This document shows, in pieces, positions 1 to 7,098 of a stretch of DNA of 11,038 bases; position 1 is the stretch's first letter, and the number at the start of each line of letters is the position of its first letter. The position numbers were made by a program, and so were the translations under genes. This DNA comes from SAR324 cluster bacterium. GTDB lineage: Bacteria > SAR324 > XYD2-FULL-50-16. The notes beneath the pieces were generated by a model. The model did no database searches. It worked only from the letters and a program-made list of their open reading frames with translations, and was not told where the DNA came from. The stretch is taken from contig NVSR01000003.1 of assembly GCA_002401295.1 (NCBI GenBank), forward strand, positions 14,617-25,654, in the 5' to 3' direction.

Positions 1-219
1 GATCAACAGCAAATCGAGAGTTTCTTAATCAAAAACTGGCTGATCAGAGAAGAAAGTTGGGCTTTGGGGTATCGAGAAGCATGGAAGGAAGTCGGCACCC
101 GTTTTAAATTATTTCTGATTGATTTTTCTCAGGGCCTGACAGAGAAACAAAAACAAACCCTCTTAGCAAAGCTGGATAGCATCATCAAAGATTTGCAGGA
201 TCTTCAGAAGTCGGCTTAA
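1..219 (+). CDS. C-terminal fragment of a probable DUF6279-type (lipo)protein
   Basis: An open frame enters from the left edge and ends at TAA 217-219, giving the last 72 residues of a longer protein. The visible part is alpha-helical and charged. It contains LGYREAWKEVG and then LIDFSQGLTEKQKQTLLAKL followed by a further short helix. This tail, with a 'leu-x-x-hydrophobic ... LT-x-x-Q' helix pair near the C-terminus, resembles the end of DUF6279 proteins. Those are proteobacterial helical proteins, usually lipoproteins, of unknown function. The diagnostic N-terminal half and any lipobox lie outside the window, so the family call is an inference from a short stretch. The gene is followed after 76 bp by the receiver-domain gene on the same strand, with no clear terminator between them, so co-transcription is possible. 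Confidence 0.5.
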   Translation, partial: DQQQIESFLIKNWLIREESWALGYREAWKEVGTRFKLFLIDFSQGLTEKQKQTLLAKLDSIIKDLQDLQKSA

Positions 220-282
220 AATGGTAATTAACCTGGAAGCAAAGAAGTTTCCAACCCCCTAGCCAATAACCGCAAATACTTT

Positions 283-290
283 GGAAAGGA
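283..290 (+). promoter_or_regulatory. Ribosome binding site deciding the receiver gene start
   Basis: The purine-rich GGAAAGGA ends 5 nt before ATG 296. It would be inside the coding region if TTG 281 were the start, so it favours the shorter reading. Confidence 0.6.
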
Positions 291-295
291 TTGCC

Positions 296-688
296 ATGAA
301 GTTTTTGATTGTTGATGATAACCTTCAAAATTCAAAGCTACTGCAAGGAATGCTTCATATCTACGGAGAGAGTGATATTGTCCTGAGCGGTCCGGAGGGC
401 ATTAAAGCCTTCCAGACCGCTCACCAAGCCAACAATATTTATACTATAATTTTTCTAGACATCATGATGCCCGAGTTGGATGGATTGGAGGTACTAGCCC
501 TCTTACGTCAGTTTGAGGAAGAAAATCACATCACCAAGCCCGTACAGGTAGTGATGGCAACCTCGCGCAGTGATACGGAAACGATTTTGACCAGCTATGA
601 AGAAGGTTGCCAACATTACTTTTTAAAACCCTATGATAAATTGGACTTGAAAGAACTGATGGCATTGATGGGCTATTATATCGGTTAA
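296..688 (+). CDS. Stand-alone response-regulator receiver domain protein (CheY-like)
   Basis: This is a 130-residue protein consisting of one receiver (REC) domain and nothing else. The acidic pair D7-D8 lies in the first strand (FLIVDDN) and the predicted phospho-acceptor is D55 in FLDIMMPELDG. The conserved hydroxyl residue is T89 in VVMATS, and the conserved lysine is K111 in FLKPYD. All key residues for phosphorylation-dependent switching are therefore present. There is no DNA-binding, cyclase or other output domain, so it probably works by protein-protein contact or as a phosphorelay carrier. No histidine kinase is visible nearby. I chose ATG 296 because GGAAAGGA ends 5 nt upstream of it. 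An in-frame TTG at 281 would add five residues, but its reading runs through that ribosome binding site. The stop codon overlaps the stop of the convergent methyltransferase gene. Confidence 0.88.
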   Translation: MKFLIVDDNLQNSKLLQGMLHIYGESDIVLSGPEGIKAFQTAHQANNIYTIIFLDIMMPELDGLEVLALLRQFEEENHITKPVQVVMATSRSDTETILTSYEEGCQHYFLKPYDKLDLKELMALMGYYIG

Positions 689-1326
689 ATACGACTGAGA
701 AGAACCACGTCTTTATCAAAAAACGTTAACTCTGCCTGCCATTGAGCAGCCAGCCATTCAAAGGTTGAAAGGGAGAAAAAACAAACATGAGTCAAATCAT
801 TTTTGTAATGCCAATGGGCAAAAGCCTCCCGATCAATCACCAACTTGGTCATGATGCCTAACTTGCCCTTCGGTTTCAGGCAGCACCACAATCGCTCCAA
901 CTCCCTTTTTGGATCGTGCAAGTGTTCCACCACCTCTGTAGCTGTAATAAAATCATACTGTTGCTCCAATAAATGAGGCTGATCCGCATAAAAAGGATCA
1001 TAGATCTCCATGGGAAATCCGGCCTCTTTGAACATTAAGGAGAGCGTTGGCCCCGGACCACAACCAAAATCAAGCCCTGCACTACCTGCTTCCAGATAGT
1101 CGACCAGCGGATTAAAAAGCCGGCCCAAAAAGCGACGGTATCCTGCATCATGGGGAGAATTTTCATGCAGATCATATTCAGCCTTTTCCGCCACGGCTGT
1201 AAGCCACTGGCCGGGAGGAACGAATACCAGTCGACAATTGGAACAAAGGTAATAGTCGCGATGCTTATCCTGATGGAATGCTGTGGCAGCTCCTTCCTCG
1301 CATAAAGGACAAATCAGATCATTCAT
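685..1326 (-). CDS. Zinc-ribbon class I SAM-dependent methyltransferase
   Basis: This is a 213-residue predicted cytoplasmic methyltransferase. An N-terminal zinc ribbon is formed by C6-x2-C9 and C28-x2-C31. A Rossmann-type domain follows, with SAM-binding motif I GLDFGCGPG at about 84-92 and an acidic residue after the second strand (D110 in IYDPF). The motif IV region is DFITATEVVEHLHDP at about 125-139. Further along come GIMTK and the distinctive DLTHVCFFS at about 177-185. I recognise this architecture from a family of uncharacterised proteobacterial methyltransferases whose substrate is unknown to me. I chose the internal ATG at 1326 because AGGGA (1334-1338) sits 7 nt upstream. An ATG at 1344 would add six residues and overlap alkC by 8 nt, but it lacks a visible ribosome binding site. 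The gene lies 10 nt after alkC on the same strand, so the two are probably translated from one message. Its TAA overlaps the stop of the convergent receiver gene. Confidence 0.82.
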   Translation of the reverse strand: MNDLICPLCEEGAATAFHQDKHRDYYLCSNCRLVFVPPGQWLTAVAEKAEYDLHENSPHDAGYRRFLGRLFNPLVDYLEAGSAGLDFGCGPGPTLSLMFKEAGFPMEIYDPFYADQPHLLEQQYDFITATEVVEHLHDPKRELERLWCCLKPKGKLGIMTKLVIDREAFAHWHYKNDLTHVCFFSLSTFEWLAAQWQAELTFFDKDVVLLSRI

Positions 1327-1333
1327 TTTTTCA

Positions 1334-1338
1334 TCCCT
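1334..1338 (-). promoter_or_regulatory. Ribosome binding site overlapping the alkC stop codon
   Basis: On the minus strand AGGGA lies 7 nt before the methyltransferase ATG at 1326. It shares two bases with the alkC stop TAG (1337-1339). This arrangement suggests translational coupling, and it decides between the two possible methyltransferase starts. Confidence 0.5.
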
Positions 1339-2443
1339 ATCCATGGGTCAGTTCAAATTCTTGCAGTTGCTTCTCTTGCCCATTGAGGATGATCGACAAC
1401 TGATGGATTCCAGTATAAAACTTCCTGGTTGTTATTACCTTAAAGCTTTGTTTTCTATTTATTTCATATTTTTTATTGGGCTCCATTTCTCGCTCACTGA
1501 TTTTAAAAACCTTTCTTGCAAGCACCCCATTTTTTTTCTTATAATACAGGCCATACTCAAGCCTTAACATTTGGCTTTTCTGGTCTTGATTCAAAAGAGA
1601 AAAGGAGAATTCCAGCTTATTACCAATGCTCACTTTGGGCGTCAAGATTTGAAAATCAGACAGCTCAATATTTTCACTATCAAAGCCAAATAATTTGAGT
1701 ACTTCTACGTTGCCCTGCTTCAATAAGGTTCTACAGGCATGTTTGATGAGCGCATCAATTTCTTGGCTGCTTCCTTTCCATTTTTGTCCAAAATCAATCA
1801 CAAATTGAGGATTGTCTTTGGAAATATCATTGAGGTTATTGGCAACACTTCGTCTGACAATTTCGCAACTATCCTGTTTCAGGTTGTTTAAAATTGGCAA
1901 AATAGGGTTTGGGTTCTTTTTCAGATTGGGTAAAGCCATAGCCCAAGGCAATCTTGGTCTTGAGCCTTCACTGGCAAGTCGCCTGACCATATTGTGCTCG
2001 TGTTGAGTCCACAATAACATTTGCGCGAGCATTTTTTTCGTATACTTCAGAATATAAGGTCTGACTGCAAACTCACAACTGGTGAACTGTGTCATCCATT
2101 CAAACGCGGTAATCGAATTTTCATAATCATCCATGCCGTAGATTGAGATATATTCGGGGAAGAACATAAACTCAACACTTTCCTCTTGAATGCCTGCAAT
2201 ACGCAAATTTTCAATAATCTGTTTTATTATTTCTGTGGCCTGGGCAAAGTCATCCGGTAGAAAATGATGGAGAACTTTTGCTGTGTGAGTCATTCTCTCT
2301 TTCAACTCATAGGCAGCAAATTGATCATTAAAAATGAGCTCTTTAAATTTCCTTGCTTCAAATGAAGGAATCGTTCGGCTTAGTACTACTGAAAATTTTT
2401 CGTAAAATGCTTCTGAATAGATGTCTTTAAATAGACTACTCAT
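1337..2443 (-). CDS. alkC: AlkC-type DNA alkylation repair glycosylase with C-terminal Ig-like domain
   Basis: This 368-residue protein has the AlkC/AlkD superfamily signature. A HEAT-like helical repeat region covers roughly residues 1-255, including FTSCEFAVRP (120-129), VRRLASEGSRPRLPWAMAL (153-171) and VRRSVANNLNDISKDNP (196-212). A beta-rich segment follows (about 260-366: LTPKVSIGNKLEFSFSL, RLEYGLYY, KKYEINRKQSFK). It fits the immunoglobulin-like domain described for AlkC proteins. Family members remove alkylated bases such as 3-methyladenine without base flipping, so the expected role is repair of alkylated DNA in the cytoplasm. ATG 2443 is preceded by AGGAAG (2446-2451), which supports the start. 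The sequence also closely resembles, as I remember them, homologues from outside the Gammaproteobacteria, including Bacteroidetes. The gene appears more AT-rich than clpB, so transfer is possible. It is followed after 10 nt by the methyltransferase gene. Confidence 0.87.
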   Translation of the reverse strand: MSSLFKDIYSEAFYEKFSVVLSRTIPSFEARKFKELIFNDQFAAYELKERMTHTAKVLHHFLPDDFAQATEIIKQIIENLRIAGIQEESVEFMFFPEYISIYGMDDYENSITAFEWMTQFTSCEFAVRPYILKYTKKMLAQMLLWTQHEHNMVRRLASEGSRPRLPWAMALPNLKKNPNPILPILNNLKQDSCEIVRRSVANNLNDISKDNPQFVIDFGQKWKGSSQEIDALIKHACRTLLKQGNVEVLKLFGFDSENIELSDFQILTPKVSIGNKLEFSFSLLNQDQKSQMLRLEYGLYYKKKNGVLARKVFKISEREMEPNKKYEINRKQSFKVITTRKFYTGIHQLSIILNGQEKQLQEFELTHG

Positions 2444-2525
2444 AACTTCCTATTTTCAAAAATAATAATTCATTTCAGTAGTCGCAAGCTTGCCTTTGTC
2501 CTCTCAGCAGTCACAACTCCCGAAC

Positions 2526-2591
2526 CTCCTCTTTGGTTGAGTTTTTTTGTACAGATCTGGATCTGCTGATTCAACTCAAAAGGAAGAGGAG
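2526..2591. repeat. Two-part inverted repeat with inner palindrome between the symporter and alkC
   Basis: The left arm CTCCTCTT (2526-2533) pairs with AAGAGGAG (2584-2591). After a short internal mismatch, TTGAGTT (2537-2543) pairs with AACTCAA (2573-2579). Inside lies a second palindrome, CAGATC-TG-GATCTG (2552-2565). The element sits downstream of the symporter stop (2624) and upstream of alkC. On the minus strand it is not followed by a T-run, so it is not a textbook intrinsic terminator. It could still end the symporter transcript or protect its 3' end. The remainder of the 180-bp gap shows nothing I can name. Confidence 0.5.
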
Positions 2592-2623
2592 TGGAGTGGA
2601 TTTTACGAGCTTTTAAATTTCAC

Positions 2624-4009
2624 CTAAAAGAGGCCTAATTTATTGAGCATCAAGATGGAAACCGCAGTAGGAACCACATATCTAATAGTGGCATACCAAA
2701 TGTTAAATATTCTTTCCGTTGAAGACTTAAGAAAGTGTGATTTGATCAACTCTTTATCCACCACAAAACCTAAGAATAAGCAGATCAAAATTCCACCTAA
2801 TGGAAGAGTAATCGATGATGTGACAAAATCCATCCAATCAAAGGCATTTTTTCCAAAGAAAGTTAGGTATTCTCCATAATCTTTGGACATAGAAAGCAGT
2901 GCTATCAAACCGCCTACATAAAAAATAGAACCGCAAACCAGCACGGCTTTTTTCCTGCTATAATCCAGACGCTCGATAAAATATAACAAAATGGGCTCTA
3001 TCATAGAGACAGCTGAAGTAATACCAGCAAAAGCAAGCGCCACAAAAAATGAAATAGAAATAATTTGTCCTATGATGCCCCACTTGGCAAAAATCAGTGG
3101 CAAGGAAATAAAAACAAGACCCGGTCCACCGGAACTTTCAGCCCCTGCTTCAAATAAGAATGCAAAGATCGTAAGCCCCGCAATAATAGCAATACCTGTA
3201 TCTATGATAGTGACCAAAATAGATGATTTCACTACATTCGCTTCTTTTGGCAGTGCCGCTGAATAGGTAAGAATAGTACCAACACCCACAGAGAGTGTGA
3301 AAAACGCCTGACCCAGTGCTGCTAACAGCGCATGTTCATCTATTTTAGACCAATCAGGCACAAACATAAATTTAACGGCCTCAGAGAAGCTATCCAGGCT
3401 GATGGCATAGACAAAGAGTCCCAATAAAATAACACCTAAGAGTGGCATTAAAACCAAGTTGGCTTTTTCGATACCATCTTTAATCCCCTTTAGCACTATC
3501 CACACAACAGTAAGGGCCACTAAGGTATGAAAGAATATCTGCTTGAATATATCTTCAGAGATTAAAGAGCTAAATGTTTCTTCCGCAACTTTAACATCCG
3601 TGGAGAGAGAAGAAAAAGAGATGAAGATATAATTGATAATCCAGCCTAAGACTACAGAGTAAAAAGATAATATAACCAGACCGGAAAGTACCATAAAACC
3701 CGCATATTTCCATAAAGGGCTGGCAGTTGAAGACTTCTCTTCAATAGTGCCTAAAGTGCTCTCTTTAAAACGGGTTGATGTCATTTTTTCAAAAGCAGTC
3801 ACTGCATTTGATTCAGAAATTTTACCTAAAAACGATTCTGCTATAAAAGCTGAAAGTCCTATAAATAGAATGGCGGCTAAATATAACAGAACAAAGGCGC
3901 CACCACCATACTCACCTACAATATAAGGGAATTTCCATATATTACCCAAACCTACGGCTGACCCAGCTGCTGCTAAAATAAAACCTATTTTACTGAATTT
4001 GTTTCCCAT
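2624..4009 (-). CDS. NSS-family sodium-dependent amino acid (or related solute) symporter
   Basis: This is a 461-residue inner-membrane protein of the neurotransmitter:sodium symporter family (SLC6/LeuT/MhsT fold), expected to use the sodium gradient for solute uptake. TM1 carries the hallmark GFILAAAGSAVGLGNIWKFP (residues 9-28), whose unwound AVGLGN part contributes to the sodium and substrate sites. GGGAFVLLY leads into TM2, and TM6 contains FFTLSVGVGTILTYSAALP. I count about 11 hydrophobic segments, ending with one at roughly 441-460. That matches the 11-helix bacterial type rather than the 12-helix LeuT type. Substrate cannot be read from the sequence; amino acids are usual. ATG 4009 places TM1 at the expected distance from the N-terminus. 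The gene seems to be a single unit, with a 180-bp gap to alkC and a 446-bp gap to clpB. Base composition is AT-rich compared with clpB. Confidence 0.88.
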   Translation of the reverse strand: MGNKFSKIGFILAAAGSAVGLGNIWKFPYIVGEYGGGAFVLLYLAAILFIGLSAFIAESFLGKISESNAVTAFEKMTSTRFKESTLGTIEEKSSTASPLWKYAGFMVLSGLVILSFYSVVLGWIINYIFISFSSLSTDVKVAEETFSSLISEDIFKQIFFHTLVALTVVWIVLKGIKDGIEKANLVLMPLLGVILLGLFVYAISLDSFSEAVKFMFVPDWSKIDEHALLAALGQAFFTLSVGVGTILTYSAALPKEANVVKSSILVTIIDTGIAIIAGLTIFAFLFEAGAESSGGPGLVFISLPLIFAKWGIIGQIISISFFVALAFAGITSAVSMIEPILLYFIERLDYSRKKAVLVCGSIFYVGGLIALLSMSKDYGEYLTFFGKNAFDWMDFVTSSITLPLGGILICLFLGFVVDKELIKSHFLKSSTERIFNIWYATIRYVVPTAVSILMLNKLGLF

Positions 4010-4059
4010 TTATAGTCCATTAAATAAATATAAGTATATCGTCTTATATTTAATTATTA

Positions 4060-4065
4060 ATTATA
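4060..4065 (-). promoter_or_regulatory. Candidate -10 element of the symporter gene
   Basis: On the minus strand these bases read TATAAT, an exact match to the sigma70 -10 consensus, about 50 bp before the ATG at 4009. No good -35 hexamer lies 16-18 nt upstream. The region is so AT-rich that chance matches are likely. Confidence 0.3.
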
Positions 4066-4110
4066 GTACAGAATTAACTAAGGGGCTTAGAAAAAAAATA
4101 GTCCCCACAC

Positions 4111-4203
4111 GTAGGTTGGACTCAGGGGCACAGCGACGAGTCTGACATTTTAAATCAGAGATACTGCACCTAAGTCGGAGACGCTACGCTTACTCCGACC
4201 TAC
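4111..4203. repeat. REPIN-like doublet: two head-to-head GTAG-type REP hairpins
   Basis: The first unit (plus strand) starts with GTAG at 4111-4114. Its imperfect stem GTTGGACTC (4115-4123) pairs with GAGTCTGAC (4138-4146) through nine pairs if two G-T wobbles are allowed. The second unit is on the minus strand, with GTAG reading from 4203 to 4200 and a perfect 7-bp stem GTCGGAG/CTCCGAC (4199-4193 with 4180-4174). Both have GTAG directly at the 5' foot of the hairpin, the hallmark of REP elements mobilised by REP-associated tyrosine transposases. Paired inverted REPs are termed REPINs. The left unit starts at the left edge and the right unit ends with GTAG at the right edge. No transposase gene of this type is in the window, so mobilisation would have to act in trans. 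Confidence 0.65.
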
Positions 4204-4428
4204 TTGTAGAGTCATCAGTCTTAAGCGGTGGCTATTCATGCCGACAGAGTCTATCCGCTAGAAAAAATCTTTTTTTGCAACTCGACATAGGGTTGTCAAC
4301 GCTCAAATCAAATCAACCTGTAATAACTGAGGGCTTGGACACTGGATAATCTGGTGACACAATACTTAATCGCTACTCAGCCGTGTCTTACTAGATCTCA
4401 AAGAAGTCGTTTTATTGAGGGGGATGAA

Positions 4429-4450
4429 GGAGCCAGTTTTTTGTGGCTCC
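4429..4450. terminator. Hairpin just downstream of the clpB stop (weak terminator candidate)
   Basis: GGAGCCA (4429-4435) and TGGCTCC (4444-4450) form a 7-bp stem with an 8-nt loop, 5 nt past the clpB stop at 4456. On the minus strand the hairpin is followed by CTTCATCCCC and not by a U-tract. It may act in transcript end processing or stabilisation rather than as a full intrinsic terminator. Confidence 0.4.
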
Positions 4451-4455
4451 ATTCC

Positions 4456-7065
4456 TTAATCCTTTGTGGAGGCTTTAATACGGTGGAAGCTCAGCAGATT
4501 ATTCTGGGTTCGGACTTCAATGCAGTCTCCCGGTTTGATGGTGCCATCTAGAATCTTATAAGCTAAGACATCTTCCAGCTCTCTTTGGATCACTCTTTTG
4601 AGGGGTCTGGCGCCAAATTCCGCATCAAATCCTTTTTCAGCTAAAAATCTCTGAGCCTCTTTGGTGACAAACAACTTGGTGTCATTTTCCAGCAATCGCT
4701 TTTGCAATGCCTTGAGCTGGAGCTCAACTAATTGCACAATGTGATCCAGCTGTAAGGGAGCGAAAACGATGATTTCATCCAAACGATTGAGGATTTCAGG
4801 GCGAAAATGAGTGAGCAGGATTTTTCGATTGATGGCCTCCGTTAACTTTTTCCCTTCGGCATGTGCTTTTAAGATCACTTCCCCACCCAGGTTGGTGGTT
4901 AAAATAACAATCGTATTTTTAAAATCAACCTTGAAGCCCCTGGCATCCGTCAGGATCCCCTCATCCAGGATCTGGAGCAGGATATTCGTCACATCGAGGT
5001 GTGCCTTTTCTATCTCATCAAAAAGAACGACCGAATAGGGTCGGCGATGCACAGCTTCCGTCAAGATCCCGCCTTCATCAAATCCCGCGTAACCCGGTGG
5101 AGGTCCCAACAAACGAGAAACGGTATGTTTCTCCATGTATTCGGACATGTCAAAACGAATCATTGCCTTTGCGTCATCAAAGAGGAAGCCAGCCAGGACC
5201 TTGGCCATTTCCGTCTTACCCACACCCGTGGAACCCATAAAAATAAAAGAACCTAAGGGGCGATCGGGATCCTGAATGCCTGTACGGGCACGGCGAATCG
5301 CATTGGCGACTGCGATCAATGCCTGCTTTTGGCCTACAATTTTTTCTGACAGGGTGCGTTCCATATTGAGCAGTTTCTCTTGCTCCCCTTCCATCATTTT
5401 CGAGACGGGAATGCCTGTAGAATGAGAAACAATGGCGGCAATATCTTCTGCATCAATTTCTTCTTTCAGTAAACGCCCTTGTTCAGGTTGCCCCAGCATT
5501 TGGTGTGCTGCGGAGAGTTCTTTTTCCAGATCATCCAGGGTGCCGTATTTTAACTTGGCGGCCAATTCCAGATTTCCAGATCGTTGGGCTTCCAGCTCCT
5601 CTTGCTTTCCTCTCTCGATCTCTTCTTTTAAACTCTGAATTTTCTGAATGGCTTTGCGTTCGTTTTGCCAGCGTTTTTTTAAAGTATCGCTCTGAGACTG
5701 TTGTTCTTCTAATTCTTTATTGATCACATCCAGGCGCTTTTGTGAATGCTCATCATCTTCTTTCTGCAAGGCTTTTTTTTCAATCTCCAATTGCAGAATT
5801 CTACGATCAATCTGGTCAATCACCGTGGGCAATGAGTCAATTTCGATACGAATTTTGGATGCCGCTTCATCGATTAGATCAATGGCTTTATCCGGTAGAA
5901 AACGGTCGGGAATGTAACGATCCGATAACTTGGCTGCGGCAATGATTGCCGAATCCTTAATGCGTACCCCATGGTGTACTTCATATTTCCCTTTCAATCC
6001 TCTCAGAATCGTCACGCAATCATGCACGGAGGGTTCAGAAACCAGTACCTGTTGGAAGCGCCGAGCTAAAGCCGGATCCTTTTCAATACTTTTTTTGAAT
6101 TCTTTGGTTGTGGTAGCACCCACACAACGCAACTCACCTCTGGCTAATAGAGGTTTCAACATATTGGACGCATCCAAAGCGCCCTCAGAAGCACCAGCCC
6201 CTACCAGGGTATGAATTTCATCGATGAAAAGGATATTATTCTCATCGGAGTTTTCAATTTCATTCAACAAGCCTTTCAGCCGATCCTCAAATTCACCACG
6301 ATATTTGGCCCCAGCCACCATGCCCGCTAAATCCAAAGACAAGATTTTACTCTTTTTCATGGAATCAGGTACATCACCTAAGTAAATCCTTTGAGCCAGG
6401 CCTTCAATGATGGCAGTTTTCCCCACACCGGGTTCCCCGATGAGGATGGGATTATTCTTGGTCCTACGGGATAGCACTTGAATCACGCGACGTACTTCCT
6501 CATCACGGCCAATAACAGGATCAAATTTATTACGCCTGGCCAATTCAACAATATCCTGGCAGAACTCCGAAATCATGCCACCTTCATTTGTTTCGTCTTC
6601 CCGATCTTTGATTCGTTTGCCCTTCCGCAAATCAGTAACTGCCTTCAGCGTTGCCTGGAATTCAACTTTCCTTAATTTTAGAAAGGAAGCAGCCTCCGTC
6701 CCGGTATGCATTAAAATGCCTAAGAGCAAATGCTCCGGGTTGAGATACTCATCCCTCATCCGGTCCGCTTCCAGCTCAGCCTTGCGAATCATCTGCTCAC
6801 AGCTATAGGAGATGAAGACGTTCTCATTATTGGATTTTACGGATTTCAGCCCCTGCAGATATTGAGTCAGGTCGGCAATCAATAGCTTCCGATCAATTTC
6901 TATCTGTTCAAAGACCTGGGGCAACAGCCCTTCTTTATGTCGCAATAAAGCCAGGAGCAGATGTTCCACCTCCAAACGTTGCTGTCCCGCATCGGTAACA
7001 ATTTTGTGACTGGCGTAAACCACCTCTTCAGCCAAACGGGTGAAGCGGTTCATGTTGAGGCTCAT
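4456..7065 (-). CDS. clpB: ClpB-type AAA+ disaggregase (divergent)
   Basis: This 869-residue hexameric ATPase acts with DnaK to solubilise aggregated proteins in the cytoplasm. Order: two Clp_N repeats (about 5-145), AAA1 (Walker A GEPGVGKT 210-217, pore-loop Y255 in GAKYRGEFE, Walker B LFIDE 279-283, RR 335-336), and a long coiled-coil middle domain (about 410-525). AAA2 follows, with Walker A GSTGVGKT 611-618, pore-loop GYAGF 658-662, Walker B LFDEIE 681-686, R761 and sensor-2 GAR 818-820. The full middle domain and the absence of a ClpP-docking IGF/L loop argue for ClpB rather than ClpA or ClpC. Oddities: the usual GPTGVGKT is GSTGVGKT, GYVGY is GYAGF, and the usual GR before VDF is GF. 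The N-terminus (RLEVEHLLLALL) is unlike E. coli ClpB, so this may be a second, paralogous ClpB. GGGAAG stands 6 nt before ATG 7065. The gene lies 33 nt after the glycosylase gene. I saw no obvious sigma32-type promoter. Confidence 0.9.
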   Translation of the reverse strand: MSLNMNRFTRLAEEVVYASHKIVTDAGQQRLEVEHLLLALLRHKEGLLPQVFEQIEIDRKLLIADLTQYLQGLKSVKSNNENVFISYSCEQMIRKAELEADRMRDEYLNPEHLLLGILMHTGTEAASFLKLRKVEFQATLKAVTDLRKGKRIKDREDETNEGGMISEFCQDIVELARRNKFDPVIGRDEEVRRVIQVLSRRTKNNPILIGEPGVGKTAIIEGLAQRIYLGDVPDSMKKSKILSLDLAGMVAGAKYRGEFEDRLKGLLNEIENSDENNILFIDEIHTLVGAGASEGALDASNMLKPLLARGELRCVGATTTKEFKKSIEKDPALARRFQQVLVSEPSVHDCVTILRGLKGKYEVHHGVRIKDSAIIAAAKLSDRYIPDRFLPDKAIDLIDEAASKIRIEIDSLPTVIDQIDRRILQLEIEKKALQKEDDEHSQKRLDVINKELEEQQSQSDTLKKRWQNERKAIQKIQSLKEEIERGKQEELEAQRSGNLELAAKLKYGTLDDLEKELSAAHQMLGQPEQGRLLKEEIDAEDIAAIVSHSTGIPVSKMMEGEQEKLLNMERTLSEKIVGQKQALIAVANAIRRARTGIQDPDRPLGSFIFMGSTGVGKTEMAKVLAGFLFDDAKAMIRFDMSEYMEKHTVSRLLGPPPGYAGFDEGGILTEAVHRRPYSVVLFDEIEKAHLDVTNILLQILDEGILTDARGFKVDFKNTIVILTTNLGGEVILKAHAEGKKLTEAINRKILLTHFRPEILNRLDEIIVFAPLQLDHIVQLVELQLKALQKRLLENDTKLFVTKEAQRFLAEKGFDAEFGARPLKRVIQRELEDVLAYKILDGTIKPGDCIEVRTQNNLLSFHRIKASTKD

Positions 7066-7098
7066 AAAATTCTTCCCAAAGTACGATATTTAGAGGCT

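Larger units (their letters stand above)
4010..4455. other. 446-bp non-coding gap between clpB and the symporter gene
   Basis: I see no credible gene here. The left 80 bp is very AT-rich and probably holds the symporter promoter. At 4078-4090 there is a small CTAAG-GGG-CTTAG hairpin beside an A8 run. A REPIN-like doublet occupies 4111-4203. A 6-bp hairpin, CAACTC/GGGTTG, lies at 4278-4295 next to a T7 run. A 7-bp hairpin at 4429-4450 lies just past the clpB stop. The part between about 4204 and 4265 shows nothing clear. Confidence 0.6.

Noticed and set aside
1327..1344. ATG 1344 as start of the methyltransferase
   Set aside because: No ribosome binding site, and it would overlap alkC; ATG 1326 has AGGGA at 7 nt. 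It cannot be fully excluded.
1283..1567. Plus-strand open frame over the alkC and methyltransferase genes
   Set aside because: A shadow of two well-supported minus-strand genes, with no recognisable domain.
2459..2487. Possible alkC promoter TTGCGA-17-TATTTT on the minus strand
   Set aside because: The predicted transcription start would fall on the ribosome binding site, leaving almost no leader.
4210..4428. tRNA or small RNA gene in the clpB-symporter gap
   Set aside because: No cloverleaf or convincing long structure. Only short hairpins are visible.
4999..5256. Several plus-strand open frames inside clpB
   Set aside because: Antisense shadows of a strongly conserved coding region.
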